Shown here piece by piece: positions 8,992-17,580 of a stretch of 64,000 nt of DNA; position 1 is the stretch's first letter; every line of letters begins with the position of its first letter. A program made the translations under genes and the position numbers. Origin of the DNA: Roseomonas alba (lineage in GTDB: Bacteria > Pseudomonadota > Alphaproteobacteria > Acetobacterales > Acetobacteraceae); NCBI RefSeq assembly GCF_019430885.1, contig NZ_JAHYBZ010000009.1:248001-312000 (forward strand). Direction: 5' to 3'. Under the pieces are notes generated by a model. It saw only the letters and a list, made by a program, of their open reading frames with translations, had not been told where the DNA came from and did no database searches.

Positions 8992-9354
8992 ATGACCAAC
9001 GACGCCGAAGCGGAGCTGCCCGTGCGGATGCAGCTCGATGCCTACAATGCCAGGGACATCGAGGCCTTCATGCGCTGCTGGGCGGATGACTGCGAATGCC
9101 GCGAGTTTCCCGACACGCTTCTCGCCCGCGGCGCGGCGGAGGTGCGGCGCCGGCATGTCGCGCGCTTCCAGGAACCCCACCTGTTCGGCGAACTTCTGGC
9201 CCGCTTCTCAGTCGGTAACCTCGTCGTCGACCGGGAGCGCGTGACGCGATCCTTTCCCGACGGGCCTGGCGAGGTCGAGGTGATCGCGATCTACCAGGTT
9301 GAGGGCAGCAAGATCCTGAGGGCCTGGTTCAAGAGCGGCCCGCGCCTGTCCTGA
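8992..9354 (+). CDS. SnoaL-like / NTF2-fold protein (steroid isomerase-like)
   Basis: The product has 120 residues, starting at ATG 8992 with a GGAG box about 11 nt upstream. The sequence has the cone-shaped NTF2-like layout. An N-terminal helix holds QLDAYNARDIEAFMRCWADD, a classic SnoaL/ketosteroid-isomerase start, and is followed by strands including CECREFPDTLLARG and VEVIAIYQVEGSKILRAWF. Such proteins are isomerases, cyclases or small-ligand binding proteins, and the exact activity is unknown. It converges on bdhA, and a strong hairpin at 9381-9411 separates the two. Confidence 0.8.
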   Translation: MTNDAEAELPVRMQLDAYNARDIEAFMRCWADDCECREFPDTLLARGAAEVRRRHVARFQEPHLFGELLARFSVGNLVVDRERVTRSFPDGPGEVEVIAIYQVEGSKILRAWFKSGPRLS

Positions 9355-9380
9355 CGCGGTCGCCACCCCTTCGCAACGGC

Positions 9381-9411
9381 GTGCCGGGAGAGGCGAAAGC
9401 CTTCCCGGCAC
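9381..9411. terminator. Bidirectional terminator hairpin between SnoaL-like gene and bdhA
   Basis: GTGCCGGGA (9381-9389) pairs perfectly with TCCCGGCAC (9403-9411). The inner AGGC-GAAA-GCCT extends the stem to about 13 bp with a GAAA tetraloop and one bulged base. It sits in the 62-bp gap between two convergent stops, as expected for a shared terminator, although no long T-run follows on either strand. Confidence 0.65.
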
Positions 9412-9416
9412 GACGA

Positions 9417-10196
9417 TCACTCCATGAACCAGCCGTGGCTGACCACCAGCGACTGCCCCGTCAGCGCCTTCGACCCGAAGGAGGCGAAGAACAGGGTCGC
9501 CTCGGCCACGTCCTGGACGGTGGTGAACTCGCCGTCCACCGTCTCGCCGAGCATCACCTTCTTCACCACCTCCTCCTCGGAGATGCCGAGTTCCTTGGCC
9601 TGCTCGGGGATCTGCTTGTCGACCAGCGGCGTGCGGACGAAGCCGGGGCAGACGACATTGGCGAAGACGCCATGCTCGGCGCCTTCCTTGGCCACGACCT
9701 TGCAGAGGCCGAGCAGCCCGTGCTTCGCCGTGACATAGGGCGCCTTGAGCTTCGAGGCTTCCTTCGAATGCACCGAGCCGGTGTAGATGATCGAGCCGCC
9801 GCGGCCCTGCTTGTACATCTCGCGCAGGCAGGCGCGGGTGGTCAGGAAGGCGCCATCCAGGTGGATCGCCATCATCAGCTTCCACTTGGCGAAGTCGAAC
9901 TGGTCGACCGGGGCGACAATCTGGATGCCGGCATTACTGACCAGGATGTCGACGCCGCCGAAGGCCTTCACCGTCTCCGCCACGCCGGCATCGACCGCCT
10001 CTTCCTTCGTCACGTCCATCGCGACGGCGAGGGCGACGCCGTCACCGCCGAGCTCGGCTGCCGCCGCCTTGGCGGCGTCGAGGTTGAGGTCGGCGATCAC
10101 CACCTTGGCGCCTTCGCGCACGAAGGTCTTGGCGATTTCCTTGCCGATGCCGCTCGCCGAGCCGGTGACGATCGCAACCTTGTCCTTGAGACGCAT
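9417..10196 (-). CDS. bdhA: 3-hydroxybutyrate dehydrogenase (SDR)
   Basis: This 259-residue short-chain dehydrogenase has the NAD-binding TGSASGIG, the NAG motif in ILVSNAGIQ and the catalytic Ser/Tyr/Lys in [11 protein letters not shown] and YVTAKHG. The segments [29 protein letters not shown] and the C-terminal [12 protein letters not shown] are characteristic of bacterial D-3-hydroxybutyrate dehydrogenase. It would interconvert 3-hydroxybutyrate and acetoacetate in polyhydroxybutyrate or ketone-body use. Acetoacetate decarboxylase is encoded upstream on the same strand, so acetoacetate is a shared metabolite. A small palindromic repeat (R2a) is inserted in the 123-bp gap between them. Confidence 0.92.
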   Translation of the reverse strand: MRLKDKVAIVTGSASGIGKEIAKTFVREGAKVVIADLNLDAAKAAAAELGGDGVALAVAMDVTKEEAVDAGVAETVKAFGGVDILVSNAGIQIVAPVDQFDFAKWKLMMAIHLDGAFLTTRACLREMYKQGRGGSIIYTGSVHSKEASKLKAPYVTAKHGLLGLCKVVAKEGAEHGVFANVVCPGFVRTPLVDKQIPEQAKELGISEEEVVKKVMLGETVDGEFTTVQDVAEATLFFASFGSKALTGQSLVVSHGWFME

Positions 10197-10225
10197 GGTC
10201 CGCTCTCCGTATGTGTTGGCGGTAA

Positions 10226-10322
10226 TTCGAGCATGATCGGTTCACCAATCACGCTCCAACCTGTTGTCAATTCGCGTGATTCAGACCTCCGGCGCCTGCG
10301 CGCCTTCGGTCATCACGCTCTA
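10226..10322. repeat. R2 palindromic element, copy a
   Basis: This roughly 95-bp sequence resembles 34116-34221. Shared blocks are GTTCACCAA-CACG-TCCAACC, CGCGTGAT-CAGA and CCGG-GCCTGCGCGCC. Its right end, CACGCTCTAG, contains the adc stop codon (TAG on the minus strand, 10320-10322). The left end GAGCATGATC and right end form a loose terminal inverted repeat. It sits between adc and bdhA. Confidence 0.55.
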
Positions 10323-11057
10323 GGCGAGGTAGTCGTGCACGACCTCGCCCAAGCCGAGGGTGAGGTCGGCGACGAGATGGGTGGCCGAGACCACCTCCAG
10401 CACCGGCAGCTCGGCGATCGGGGCAAGTGCGTGCGGGAACAGCGACAGCGCCGCGGGCCCGGTCCAGGCGCCCTTCAGCGTCACGTCCTGCAGGTAATAT
10501 TCCACCAGCTCGCAGATCCGCGCCGTGCCATCCACATGCGGGATGATCTTCAGCAGGTAGTTGGGCGTGGCGAGCGAGGCCAGCACCGCGGCGTGGTCCG
10601 CCTCGCGATGCTTGTAGCCCATGGTGCCGGTCGCGACGCGCACGGGGCCGTAGTCCAGCGTGCCGACGAGCGTGTCGATCTCCGCATGCAGCGTCGGGTT
10701 GGCGAGCTTCTTGGGGAAGCCCCACAGCTCACGCCCGCCCGCGATGGGCGGGTGGTCGTTGAGGAACATGCAGTGGGTGTAGCCGCCCTTCTTGCCCTTG
10801 TAGCTGACGGGAATGACTTGGCCGGTCTCGGTGTAGTCGCCGAAGCCGGTGGAATCCGGCATGCGGATGAATTCGTACTTCACCAGCGGTTCCGTCACCT
10901 CGAGCGGCGCGGGCACGACGGCGCGCAGCTTATCCATGTCGGTGCGGTAGGTGATGATCATGAATTCGCGGTTCACGAAGCGGTACGGCCCGACCGGATA
11001 GGCCGGGGATGTGAACGGCATGGCGAAGGCGTGCTTGCGGATCTCGTCTTCGGTCAT
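10320..11057 (-). CDS. adc: Acetoacetate decarboxylase
   Basis: The 245-residue protein matches the ADC family, which decarboxylates acetoacetate to acetone and CO2 through a Schiff base on a Lys of lowered pKa. The active-site motif [12 protein letters not shown] is present with adjacent Lys116-Lys117, matching the paired lysines of the clostridial enzyme. The ATG at 11057 gives the family-typical [21 protein letters not shown] start, while upstream codons in frame are low-complexity and unlikely. It lies between the patatin gene (gap 41 nt) and bdhA in one minus-strand series, consistent with acetoacetate handling. Its stop codon lies inside the end of repeat R2a. Confidence 0.92.
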   Translation of the reverse strand: MTEDEIRKHAFAMPFTSPAYPVGPYRFVNREFMIITYRTDMDKLRAVVPAPLEVTEPLVKYEFIRMPDSTGFGDYTETGQVIPVSYKGKKGGYTHCMFLNDHPPIAGGRELWGFPKKLANPTLHAEIDTLVGTLDYGPVRVATGTMGYKHREADHAAVLASLATPNYLLKIIPHVDGTARICELVEYYLQDVTLKGAWTGPAALSLFPHALAPIAELPVLEVVSATHLVADLTLGLGEVVHDYLA

Positions 11058-11098
11058 TGCGGGCTTCCGTGAGGGGTGGCGGGAGGGAGCGAAGAAGG

Positions 11099-12310
11099 TC
11101 AGCCGTAGCTGGACTCGCCCTGGTCGTAGATCGCGACGATCTGCTCGCCGGAGGGGCGTTCGAGCGCCTTCGGATCGCGCAGGGTCCGCACGGCGTCCTG
11201 GTAGCCGCATTCCCAATGTTCGCGCATCGACAGGCGGGAGAATTCGTAATCCTTCGAATCGCTTTCGAATTGCCGCGACCGGTAGATCAGGTGGACGATG
11301 CGATGCACGGTGTCAGTTGCGACCCGGGACAGGGTCTGGACCTCGGGCGAATCGAGCAGCTCGGGCGGCACCTTCCCCAGAAGCGTGCGCAGCGCGCCGC
11401 GCAGGTGATGAAGCTGCGCGATCTGGTCGGTGACGAGGCGTGTGCGGCTGGAATACTGGATTTCCTTCTGCCGCATCGCGACCTCGGACAGGTCGCGCGG
11501 AAGCTGGCCGCGGGCCGACCACAGGTCGATCTGGAAGGCGATGGTGTCGCGCAGCGGCCGCGCATCCGCGATCCATTGCAGCGGCGTGTTCGAGACGAGA
11601 CCGCCATCCCAGTAGAACTCGCCGTCGATCTCGACCGATGGAAAGCCGGGCGGCAGGGCGCCGGAGGCCATGACGTGCTCGGGCCGGATCTCGTCGGTGC
11701 GGGTGTCGAAATAGACGAAGTTGCCGGTGCGGACGTTGACTGCGCCGAGGCTCAGGCGCGGCGAGGTCTCATGGTTGATGCGGTCGAAATCCGCATGGGC
11801 GAGCAGCGTCGCGCGCAGCTTGGCGGTGTTGTAGTAGCTCGTCGCCTCGGCGCTGCCCGGCGGGTGCAGATAGGGCGGGGGCAGGCGCGGGTCGAAGAAG
11901 CCCGGCGCACCGTTGAACAGGGCCTGGGCCGCATGCAGCCCGTTCACCCAGCGGCGCATGTCGCTGCCATGGGGCGGCGTGTCGAAGGCCGAGTCCCAGG
12001 CGCCGCCGAGCAGGCCGCCGGCCGGTGCGCTCACGCTTTCCCAGAAGCCGCGCAGGGCCGGGATCCGATCCTCCGGCGCATTGCCGGCGATGATCGCCGA
12101 GTTGATGGCGCCGATCGAGATGCCGGCGACCCAGGTCGGTTCGATCTCGGCCTCACAGAGCGCCTGGTAGACGCCGGCCTGATAGGCGCCAAGGGCTCCG
12201 CCGCCCTGCAGCACGAGGGCGACGTTCTCATAGGGCAGGCGGCCGATGCCGCGGTGGGTGCGTCGGAGCATGATGCGGGGCAGCATAGCCCAGCATTCTT
12301 TTCGCGACAT
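11099..12310 (-). CDS. Patatin-like phospholipase (DUF3734-type C-terminus)
   Basis: The 403-residue protein has a patatin hydrolase domain. The oxyanion-hole loop is [11 protein letters not shown] (from about residue 36), the nucleophile elbow is GISIG with Ser65, and the catalytic Asp lies in the YWDGGLVSN loop (about 237). This gives the Ser-Asp dyad of patatin lipid acyl hydrolases. The C-terminal third, with [11 protein letters not shown] and [20 protein letters not shown], fits the DUF3734 extension. Gene order alkA, patatin, adc, bdhA on one strand (gaps 28, 41 and 123 nt) suggests co-expression. Release of acyl or hydroxyacyl units for the ketone-body enzymes is only an inference. ATGs at codons 9 and 14 are alternative starts. 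Confidence 0.88.
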   Translation of the reverse strand: MSRKECWAMLPRIMLRRTHRGIGRLPYENVALVLQGGGALGAYQAGVYQALCEAEIEPTWVAGISIGAINSAIIAGNAPEDRIPALRGFWESVSAPAGGLLGGAWDSAFDTPPHGSDMRRWVNGLHAAQALFNGAPGFFDPRLPPPYLHPPGSAEATSYYNTAKLRATLLAHADFDRINHETSPRLSLGAVNVRTGNFVYFDTRTDEIRPEHVMASGALPPGFPSVEIDGEFYWDGGLVSNTPLQWIADARPLRDTIAFQIDLWSARGQLPRDLSEVAMRQKEIQYSSRTRLVTDQIAQLHHLRGALRTLLGKVPPELLDSPEVQTLSRVATDTVHRIVHLIYRSRQFESDSKDYEFSRLSMREHWECGYQDAVRTLRDPKALERPSGEQIVAIYDQGESSYG

Positions 12311-12338
12311 GACCTGGATTGGCCATGACGCGGATTGA

Positions 12339-13085
12339 TCATGCGGCCTCTCCGGCCGGGCGGCCGGTCACATGGCGCCAATGGTGCCAGAGGAGCCGGG
12401 CCGCGAGAGACCGCCAGGGGGACCAGGCCTGCGCCATCGCGGCCAGCGCCTTCGGGTCCGGCCGCGCCGGCAGCGATTTCAGATGAGCCAAGCCGGCGGC
12501 GAGCGCCACGTCGCCTGCCGGGAAGACATCCGGCCGCTCGAAGCCGAACAGCAGATGCACCTGGGCGGTCCAGGGGCCGAGGCCGGGAATGGCCGAGATC
12601 GCCGCCACCGCCGCCGCATCCGACATCGCCCGCAGGGTGGGGACGTCGAGCCGCCCCTCGATCACCGCCACGGCCAGGGCGCGGACATGGGCGACCTTGG
12701 GGCGGGATAGGCCGGCGCCGCGCAGGTCTTCCTCGGACAGGGCGAGCAGCCCGGCGGGATCCTGCGCGCCGGGCAGGGCGGAGAGCCGCCCCCAGATCGC
12801 CGCGGCGGCCTGGTTGCTGATCATCTGACCGCAGATGGTCCGCAGCAGGCCGGCAAAACCGGGGTCGCGGCTGCGCCAGGGCAGCGGGCCGGCTGCAGCC
12901 TCGATGCCGTCGAAATCCGGGTCGAGGCGCGTCAGTTCGACAATACCCGCCCGCGCCCAGTCGGGCAGAGGGGGGGAGGCGGCGGGGGCCTGGATGCGAG
13001 GGGGGGAAACCCCCGCCGCCCCGGAGCTGCGTCCGGGGGAAGTGGAAGACGCTGGGCTCCTGGAGGAACGAGATGGGATGTCCAT
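12339..13085 (-). CDS. alkA: DNA-3-methyladenine glycosylase II (AlkA-type HhH-GPD)
   Basis: The 248-residue product is a helix-hairpin-helix base-excision glycosylase that removes alkylated bases. The hairpin IPGLGPWTA lies at about residues 166-174, and the catalytic Asp192 is in VFPAGDVAL. Upstream are the family-typical ICGQMISNQAAAAIWGRL and LSRPKVAHVRALA helices. There is no C-terminal FeS cluster, which matches AlkA rather than Nth/MutY. The ATG at 13085 follows an Ala/Gly-rich region. A longer start at about 13150 is possible but would overlap the regulator's control region. It is divergent from the two-component system and 28 nt ahead of the patatin gene. Confidence 0.88.
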   Translation of the reverse strand: MDIPSRSSRSPASSTSPGRSSGAAGVSPPRIQAPAASPPLPDWARAGIVELTRLDPDFDGIEAAAGPLPWRSRDPGFAGLLRTICGQMISNQAAAAIWGRLSALPGAQDPAGLLALSEEDLRGAGLSRPKVAHVRALAVAVIEGRLDVPTLRAMSDAAAVAAISAIPGLGPWTAQVHLLFGFERPDVFPAGDVALAAGLAHLKSLPARPDPKALAAMAQAWSPWRSLAARLLWHHWRHVTGRPAGEAA

Positions 13086-13144
13086 GGCCGCCACGAAGCC
13101 CTCGGCGCGACGGAATTGCAACGCAGGGCAACCGTTCGGGCGCC

Positions 13145-13202
13145 TGTTACGCATCGAAACCTCTTGCCCCCATGTAACGGCGCCGCTCCGCGCTATTGTA
13201 AC
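13145..13202. promoter_or_regulatory. TGTAAC repeats in the alkA / response-regulator divergent gap
   Basis: Three related hexamers occur upstream of the response regulator: TGTTAC (13145-13150), TGTAAC (13173-13178) and TGTAAC (13197-13202). Starts are spaced 28 and 24 bp apart. Direct half-sites at near-helical spacing upstream of an OmpR-type regulator gene suggest autoregulation, but this is inference from arrangement only. Confidence 0.35.
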
Positions 13203-13208
13203 AGAGCC

Positions 13209-13925
13209 ATGGAACCCGTCCCGCACATCCTGGTCGTCGACGACGACCGCGAGATCCGCGAATTGCTCTCCCGTTTCCTTGAAAAGCAGGGCATGCGCGT
13301 TACGGCAGCGCGCGATGCGCGGGAGGCGCGGCGTGTCTGGCCACTCGGCCGCTATCACCTGGTGGTGCTCGATCTGATGATGCCCGGCGAGCCGGGACTC
13401 GACTTCGCCCGCTGGCTGCGTGGCCAGTCCGATGTGCCCATCGTCATCCTGACCGCGATGGGGGAGGAGACGGACCGGATCGTGGGCCTGGAGCTCGGCG
13501 CCGACGACTATGTCGCCAAGCCCTTCAACCCGCGGGAGCTGCTGGCGCGCATCCGCGCGGTGCTGCGCCGCGCAAGCGGCGAGGGGCCCGCCAAGGAACC
13601 CCCGGCCAAGACTATCCAATTCGCCGGCTGGACGCTGGAGCCGAGCCGACGGCGGCTGTTGAACCCCGATGGGGCCGAGGTATCCCTGACCGGCGGCGAA
13701 TACGAGCTGCTGCTGGTGCTGGTGGAACGGCCCAACCGGGTGCTGACCCGCGACATGCTGATGGACCTGCTGCGCGGCCGCCAGGCCGGGCCCTTCGACC
13801 GGGCGATCGACGTCGCCGTCTCCCGCCTGCGCCGCAAGCTCGAGGATGACGGGCGGAACCCCAGCCTGATCAAGACGGTGCGTGGCGGCGGCTATGTGCT
13901 GGCGGCGACGGTGGAGCGTGGCTGA
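13209..13925 (+). CDS. OmpR-family response regulator
   Basis: The 238-residue protein has a CheY-like receiver (about 1-120). Its acidic pocket is D11-D12-D13, the phospho-acceptor is Asp55 in VVLDLMMPG and the switch Lys is in VAKPFNPREL. A C-terminal winged helix (about 135-235) has SLTGGEYELL and IKTVRGGGYVL. It is closest in layout to OmpR. The kinase gene follows directly with a short overlap, so the pair forms one two-component system. The ATG at 13209 starts the canonical MEPVPHILVVDDD. Upstream TGTAAC repeats may mediate autoregulation. The controlled process is not revealed by the neighbourhood. Confidence 0.94.
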   Translation: MEPVPHILVVDDDREIRELLSRFLEKQGMRVTAARDAREARRVWPLGRYHLVVLDLMMPGEPGLDFARWLRGQSDVPIVILTAMGEETDRIVGLELGADDYVAKPFNPRELLARIRAVLRRASGEGPAKEPPAKTIQFAGWTLEPSRRRLLNPDGAEVSLTGGEYELLLVLVERPNRVLTRDMLMDLLRGRQAGPFDRAIDVAVSRLRRKLEDDGRNPSLIKTVRGGGYVLAATVERG

Positions 13926-15312
13926 CGGCACCATCCCGCCCGCCGCCGAGGTGCGGCCCGCAGCGCCCGTCGCCGAGCCGCGCCGTCGCGGCTGGCCGGC
14001 GAGCCTCGGCGGCCGCACCGCATTCTGGCTGATCCTGGCGCTGATGCTGGTGCAGGCGGCGGGGTTGACCATCCATGCGCTCGACCGGGTTGACCTGCAG
14101 CGCTTCATCCAGGCGCGGGAGATTGCCGGGCGGGCCTTCGGCGCCTGGCGCACTGCCGTGCTGGCGCCGTCCGATCGGCGGGAACAGATGCTCTCCGACC
14201 TGGACCTGCCGGAGGGGCTGAGCGTCGAGCTCGAGGACCATCCCGCGGTGCGGAGCGGCGCGCCTCCACCGCCGCCCGATGTCGTGCGACTGTTCCGGCT
14301 TGACCTGCTGAATTCCGGCCCGCAGCGCCTGCGCCCGCGGGAGGTGCGGCTCGGGCCAGACCTCCCCGGCGGGGTGCGGGTGGCCATGCGCCTGCCGGAT
14401 GGGCAATGGCTCAACATCCGCATCCGCATGCCGCCGCCGCGGCCCTGGCATTCCACCACCTTCCTTGCCGCCTTCGTGCTGATGACGGTGGCGGCGATGC
14501 TGCTGATCCTCGGTGCGGTGGCGCGGCTGATGAGGCCGGTGCGGCTGCTCGCCGCCGCGGCCGACCGGCTGGGCCGTGATGTGAACGCCCCGCCGATGGA
14601 CGAGACCGGCCCATCCGAGGTCGCCACCGCCGCCCGCGCCTTCAACCTCATGGCCGAGCGCATCCGCCGCTTCGTCGCCGATCGCACGCAGATGCTGGCG
14701 GCGATCGGGCACGACCTGCGCACGCCGATCACCCGGCTGCGCCTGCGTGCCGAGTTCATGGACGACGACGAGCAGCGGCGGAAGATGCTCTCCGACCTCG
14801 ACGAGATGGAGCAGATGATCGCGGCGACGCTGGCCTTCGCGCGCGACGATGCCGCCGCGGAGCCGGCCTCGCCGCTGGACCTTGCCGCGCTGTGCCGCAC
14901 CGTGGCGGATGAGGCGGCGGATGCCGCGCCCGAATGCGCGGAGGCTGTCTGCTATGATGGCCCTGAGCGGCTGACGGTGCGCGCACGGCCGGTGGCGATG
15001 AAGCGCGCCGTCGCCAATCTCGTGACCAATGCGCTGAAGTATGGCGGTGCGGCGCGCATCCACCTGTCGCGCGCCGAGAACGGCCTGGTGCGTCTGGTGA
15101 TCGAGGATGACGGGCCGGGCATTCCGGAATCCGAGCTCGAGGCGGTCTTCGCGCCCTTCCGGCGGCTGGAGGGCAGCCGAAACCGGGAAACCGGAGGCAC
15201 GGGTCTCGGCCTCACCATCACGCGGAACATCCTCCGCGCCCACGGCGGGGATGTGGTGCTGCGCAACCGGGCGGGTGGTGGACTCAGCGCCATCGCGACC
15301 TTGCCGGGATGA
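13918..15312 (+). CDS. EnvZ-like sensor histidine kinase
   Basis: With a GTG start at 13918 the protein has 464 residues. It has an N-terminal membrane segment (FWLILALMLVQAAGLTIHAL), a roughly 110-residue periplasmic part, a second membrane segment (LAAFVLMTVAAMLLILGAV) and a HAMP linker. The HisKA domain has the phospho-accepting His265 in AAIGHDLRTPITRLRLR, and the HATPase domain has N (LVTNALKYG), G1 (DDGPGIP) and G2 (GTGLGLTI) boxes. The periplasmic part carries a Pro-rich APPPPPD stretch. The start overlaps the regulator stop by 8 nt. In-frame starts at 13882 (GTG) and 13894 (ATG) are alternatives, so the start is uncertain. Confidence 0.9.
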   Translation: MADGTIPPAAEVRPAAPVAEPRRRGWPASLGGRTAFWLILALMLVQAAGLTIHALDRVDLQRFIQAREIAGRAFGAWRTAVLAPSDRREQMLSDLDLPEGLSVELEDHPAVRSGAPPPPPDVVRLFRLDLLNSGPQRLRPREVRLGPDLPGGVRVAMRLPDGQWLNIRIRMPPPRPWHSTTFLAAFVLMTVAAMLLILGAVARLMRPVRLLAAAADRLGRDVNAPPMDETGPSEVATAARAFNLMAERIRRFVADRTQMLAAIGHDLRTPITRLRLRAEFMDDDEQRRKMLSDLDEMEQMIAATLAFARDDAAAEPASPLDLAALCRTVADEAADAAPECAEAVCYDGPERLTVRARPVAMKRAVANLVTNALKYGGAARIHLSRAENGLVRLVIEDDGPGIPESELEAVFAPFRRLEGSRNRETGGTGLGLTITRNILRAHGGDVVLRNRAGGGLSAIATLPG

Positions 15313-15527
15313 TGGCCGGGGCCGGTGCGCGGCATGCCTATTGCGGCAGGGCGCGTCGTCCGGCTCCGCCTGTCCTGCGCTGTGAGGGGGGCGCGATGAT
15401 GCGCCGGGCAATCGCACCCGGGAGGGCCGATGAGGTTCCGGTCAGTGGGACCGGCAGCCGCCCGCCTCCCCGTGCCGGATCGGCGCGCCATGCTGCCGTG
15501 CCGGCACGAAGGGGTGGGGAGGCAGGC

Positions 15528-16134
15528 ATGGTCCGGTCGCGGATGGGTCTCGCCCTGGCGGCGGCGCTGCGCGCCGCCCCCGCCTGGGCGCAGATGGGCC
15601 CGGCCGAGCCGGCGCCTGATTCAGGCGCGGCGGTGGGGGGAGTGGGCGCTCGCCCTGTTCGAGCGCATCTGCATCGCGGCCCTGCTGCGGCACGAGCCGC
15701 CGGATGCGGTCGCTGCTGAAGAACTGGCCGGATCGCCCCGCATCCCGCCGGAGCACCTGCGCGCGAATACTGCGGCGCGCGAGACCGCCGGCTGGCGTGT
15801 GCGCGGCCGCTCGGCCTCCTTCACCCTCATGCTGCTCGAACCCGGCACGCAATGCGCCGTCTATGCCGAGGGCGTCGATCCCGCCGCCTTCCTCGATGCC
15901 GCCGAGCAGCCCATGCTGCGCTGGGATGCGCTGCCGGGCTGGCTGCGGCAGCCGCGGCATTCGGCCTCGCCGCGGCCGTTCGGCATGCTGTCCTTCCGCC
16001 GGTCGCGCTACCGTCCCGACCAGTCATCCAGGGCACCGATGGCGCATATCGTGGCGTCGGCGGCGGATCGCCGCGACGGGCGGCTGAACACGGCCGTCAT
16101 CTCCACGGGCATCGACACCGCACCTTCGCCATAG
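15528..16134 (+). pseudogene. Secreted protein gene with apparent single-base frameshift
   Basis: From ATG 15528 the frame encodes a clean signal peptide (MVRSRMGLALAAALRAAPAWAQ) and a short acidic start (MGPAEPAPD). It then turns into unlikely sequence. The frame one base further on takes up a convincing protein, WALALFERICIAALLRHEPP, and continues to a TGA at 16134. The switch falls at a run of six G (15635-15640), and removing one G would join the two into one ORF of about 200 residues with a mature secreted domain of unknown function. Either the gene is broken, the run is a sequencing error, or slippage corrects it. The downstream frame alone has no sensible start. No family is recognised. 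Confidence 0.5.
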
Positions 16135-16356
16135 GGAGCCGCGGCCATAGGCATGCGATGCGTTGCCCGGCATCCCCGCCCTATCGTTGACGACCGCGCC
16201 GTTCCAGGAGCGGCCCGAGGCTAGCGCGGGGATGGCGTCCGCCCTGGCGATGGCGGGCGGCAGTGCCATGGGACGTGTCCGGCGCGCTTCCGTTGGCGGG
16301 AAGCGTGCGCCCGGCGGCGACCTCCGCTCAATCATTTCGCGACGGTCGAGCGCTGG

Positions 16357-17478
16357 CTATTCGGGCTCGCCGGCCAGGATGATCTGGTCACCCGACAGCG
16401 TCGGGGTAATGCGCGCACCATCTATCAGCGCGCTGTTGCCGGGCAGGACTTCGACGACCGCGGACGACTCCGGCCGACGCAGGAGGATGCGTGCTTCGGC
16501 GGTGTCCACGCCCGCCGGCAGGGCGAGTTCGGTCCTGCCCGGGATGGGCAACTCGACGTCCGGCAGGGCGATGTCCTGCGCGGCCCGGCCGCGGCGCACG
16601 CGAACCTCGACTGTCCCGGTCACCCAGCCGCGCCAGCGATCGACCAGCGGCCCGCTGCGCAAGGTGTAGCGCGCCGTCACGCTGCGCGACTGTGGTTCGT
16701 AGGCGAGGGTGACGGCCGAGGCATTGGACGCGCTGCGCACGCGGAAGGTGGCGGAGACGAAGGATTCGTCCGCTGCGAGGCGATAGGCTGTGCGCTGAAA
16801 GGTCCGGCTCTGCGGCAGCAACCCGTGCTCGCCGAAGCTGGCGGAGAGGTCCGCCGTACGCGTCTCCTCGGCGTCGGCCGCGGGCAGTCGCAGCGCGACG
16901 GACAGACGCTCGCGCCGCAGTGTCGACGTGGCCCGCGCGGCGGTGGGTGCCGGCACGACGCGCACCAGCATGCGCATCCGGTCCACCGCCTCCAGGCCAC
17001 GCAGCATGACCGTTACCGAGAGCAGATACAGGCCCGGCCTCCGCGGAACGAAGCTCTGGCAGGCGGAGAGCGTCAGCAGGGAAGGGTCCTGCGCCGAGAA
17101 ATCCTCCGGCGTCTGGCAGGGCTGGGCGGCGTTGAGGGGGCCGGAGCGCATGACCGTGGTCGGGCCGATGATGCTCCAGGTCGCGTAGTCGGCGCCCGGC
17201 GCATCGATGCGGCAGGATACGCGGCGGCCGACGGGAAACTCGGCGATGGGCGTGACCTGCCCCTCCTGGGCGAGGAGGGCAACCTCGCCGCCATCCTCGG
17301 ACTCTCCTGCGCTGCAGGTGAGAGCCTGGACGACGGGCGGGTAGCCCGCGCTGACCAGGCCCAGCCCGAATTGCACGGCGACCACGGCCGTGCCGCCGGC
17401 GAAGGCGGCCACGGAGGCGATGGTGAGGGAACGGACGGCGGCGCGGCTTCGCCGTCGCGATGGTTCGGGCGTGGACAT
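16357..17478 (-). CDS. Membrane-anchored protein of unknown function
   Basis: The 373-residue product has one N-terminal transmembrane segment after a basic stretch (RSLTIASVAAFAGGTAVVAV, about residues 15-35), so it is probably periplasmic and membrane-tethered. The rest is rich in beta-strand-like segments, including VGRRVSCRIDAPGADYATWS and PGLYLLSVTVML, which read like Ig-like or beta-sandwich modules with paired Cys. No catalytic motif is visible. The ATG at 17478 is preferred over one 42 nt upstream because it directly precedes the basic and hydrophobic anchor. A hairpin at 17545-17574 separates it from asd upstream. Function unknown. Confidence 0.7.
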   Translation of the reverse strand: MSTPEPSRRRSRAAVRSLTIASVAAFAGGTAVVAVQFGLGLVSAGYPPVVQALTCSAGESEDGGEVALLAQEGQVTPIAEFPVGRRVSCRIDAPGADYATWSIIGPTTVMRSGPLNAAQPCQTPEDFSAQDPSLLTLSACQSFVPRRPGLYLLSVTVMLRGLEAVDRMRMLVRVVPAPTAARATSTLRRERLSVALRLPAADAEETRTADLSASFGEHGLLPQSRTFQRTAYRLAADESFVSATFRVRSASNASAVTLAYEPQSRSVTARYTLRSGPLVDRWRGWVTGTVEVRVRRGRAAQDIALPDVELPIPGRTELALPAGVDTAEARILLRRPESSAVVEVLPGNSALIDGARITPTLSGDQIILAGEPE

Positions 17479-17544
17479 CGCCGTCACTATCCCGAGTGGC
17501 TGCAAGCCCTGGCAAGGCAATGTCCGGTACCAGGAGACCGGTTC

Positions 17545-17574
17545 GATCCGGAGAGGGCAGACCCTCTCCGGATC
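17545..17574 (-). terminator. Perfect 13-bp hairpin downstream of asd (solo R1-type arm)
   Basis: GATCCGGAGAGGG (17545-17557) pairs without mismatch with CCCTCTCCGGATC (17562-17574) around a CAGA loop, 6 bp past the asd stop. The GGAGAGGG/CCCTCTCC stem is the same kind as the outer hairpins of the R1 elements, so it may be a solo R1 arm acting as terminator for asd. Confidence 0.65.
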
Positions 17575-17580
17575 CGGTGA

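Noticed and set aside
12339..14900. A very long open frame on the minus strand continuing from the glycosylase gene through the regulator and kinase genes
   Set aside because: The part beyond 13085 is antisense to clear two-component genes and reads as Arg/Ser-rich low complexity. The real gene is only the glycosylase portion.
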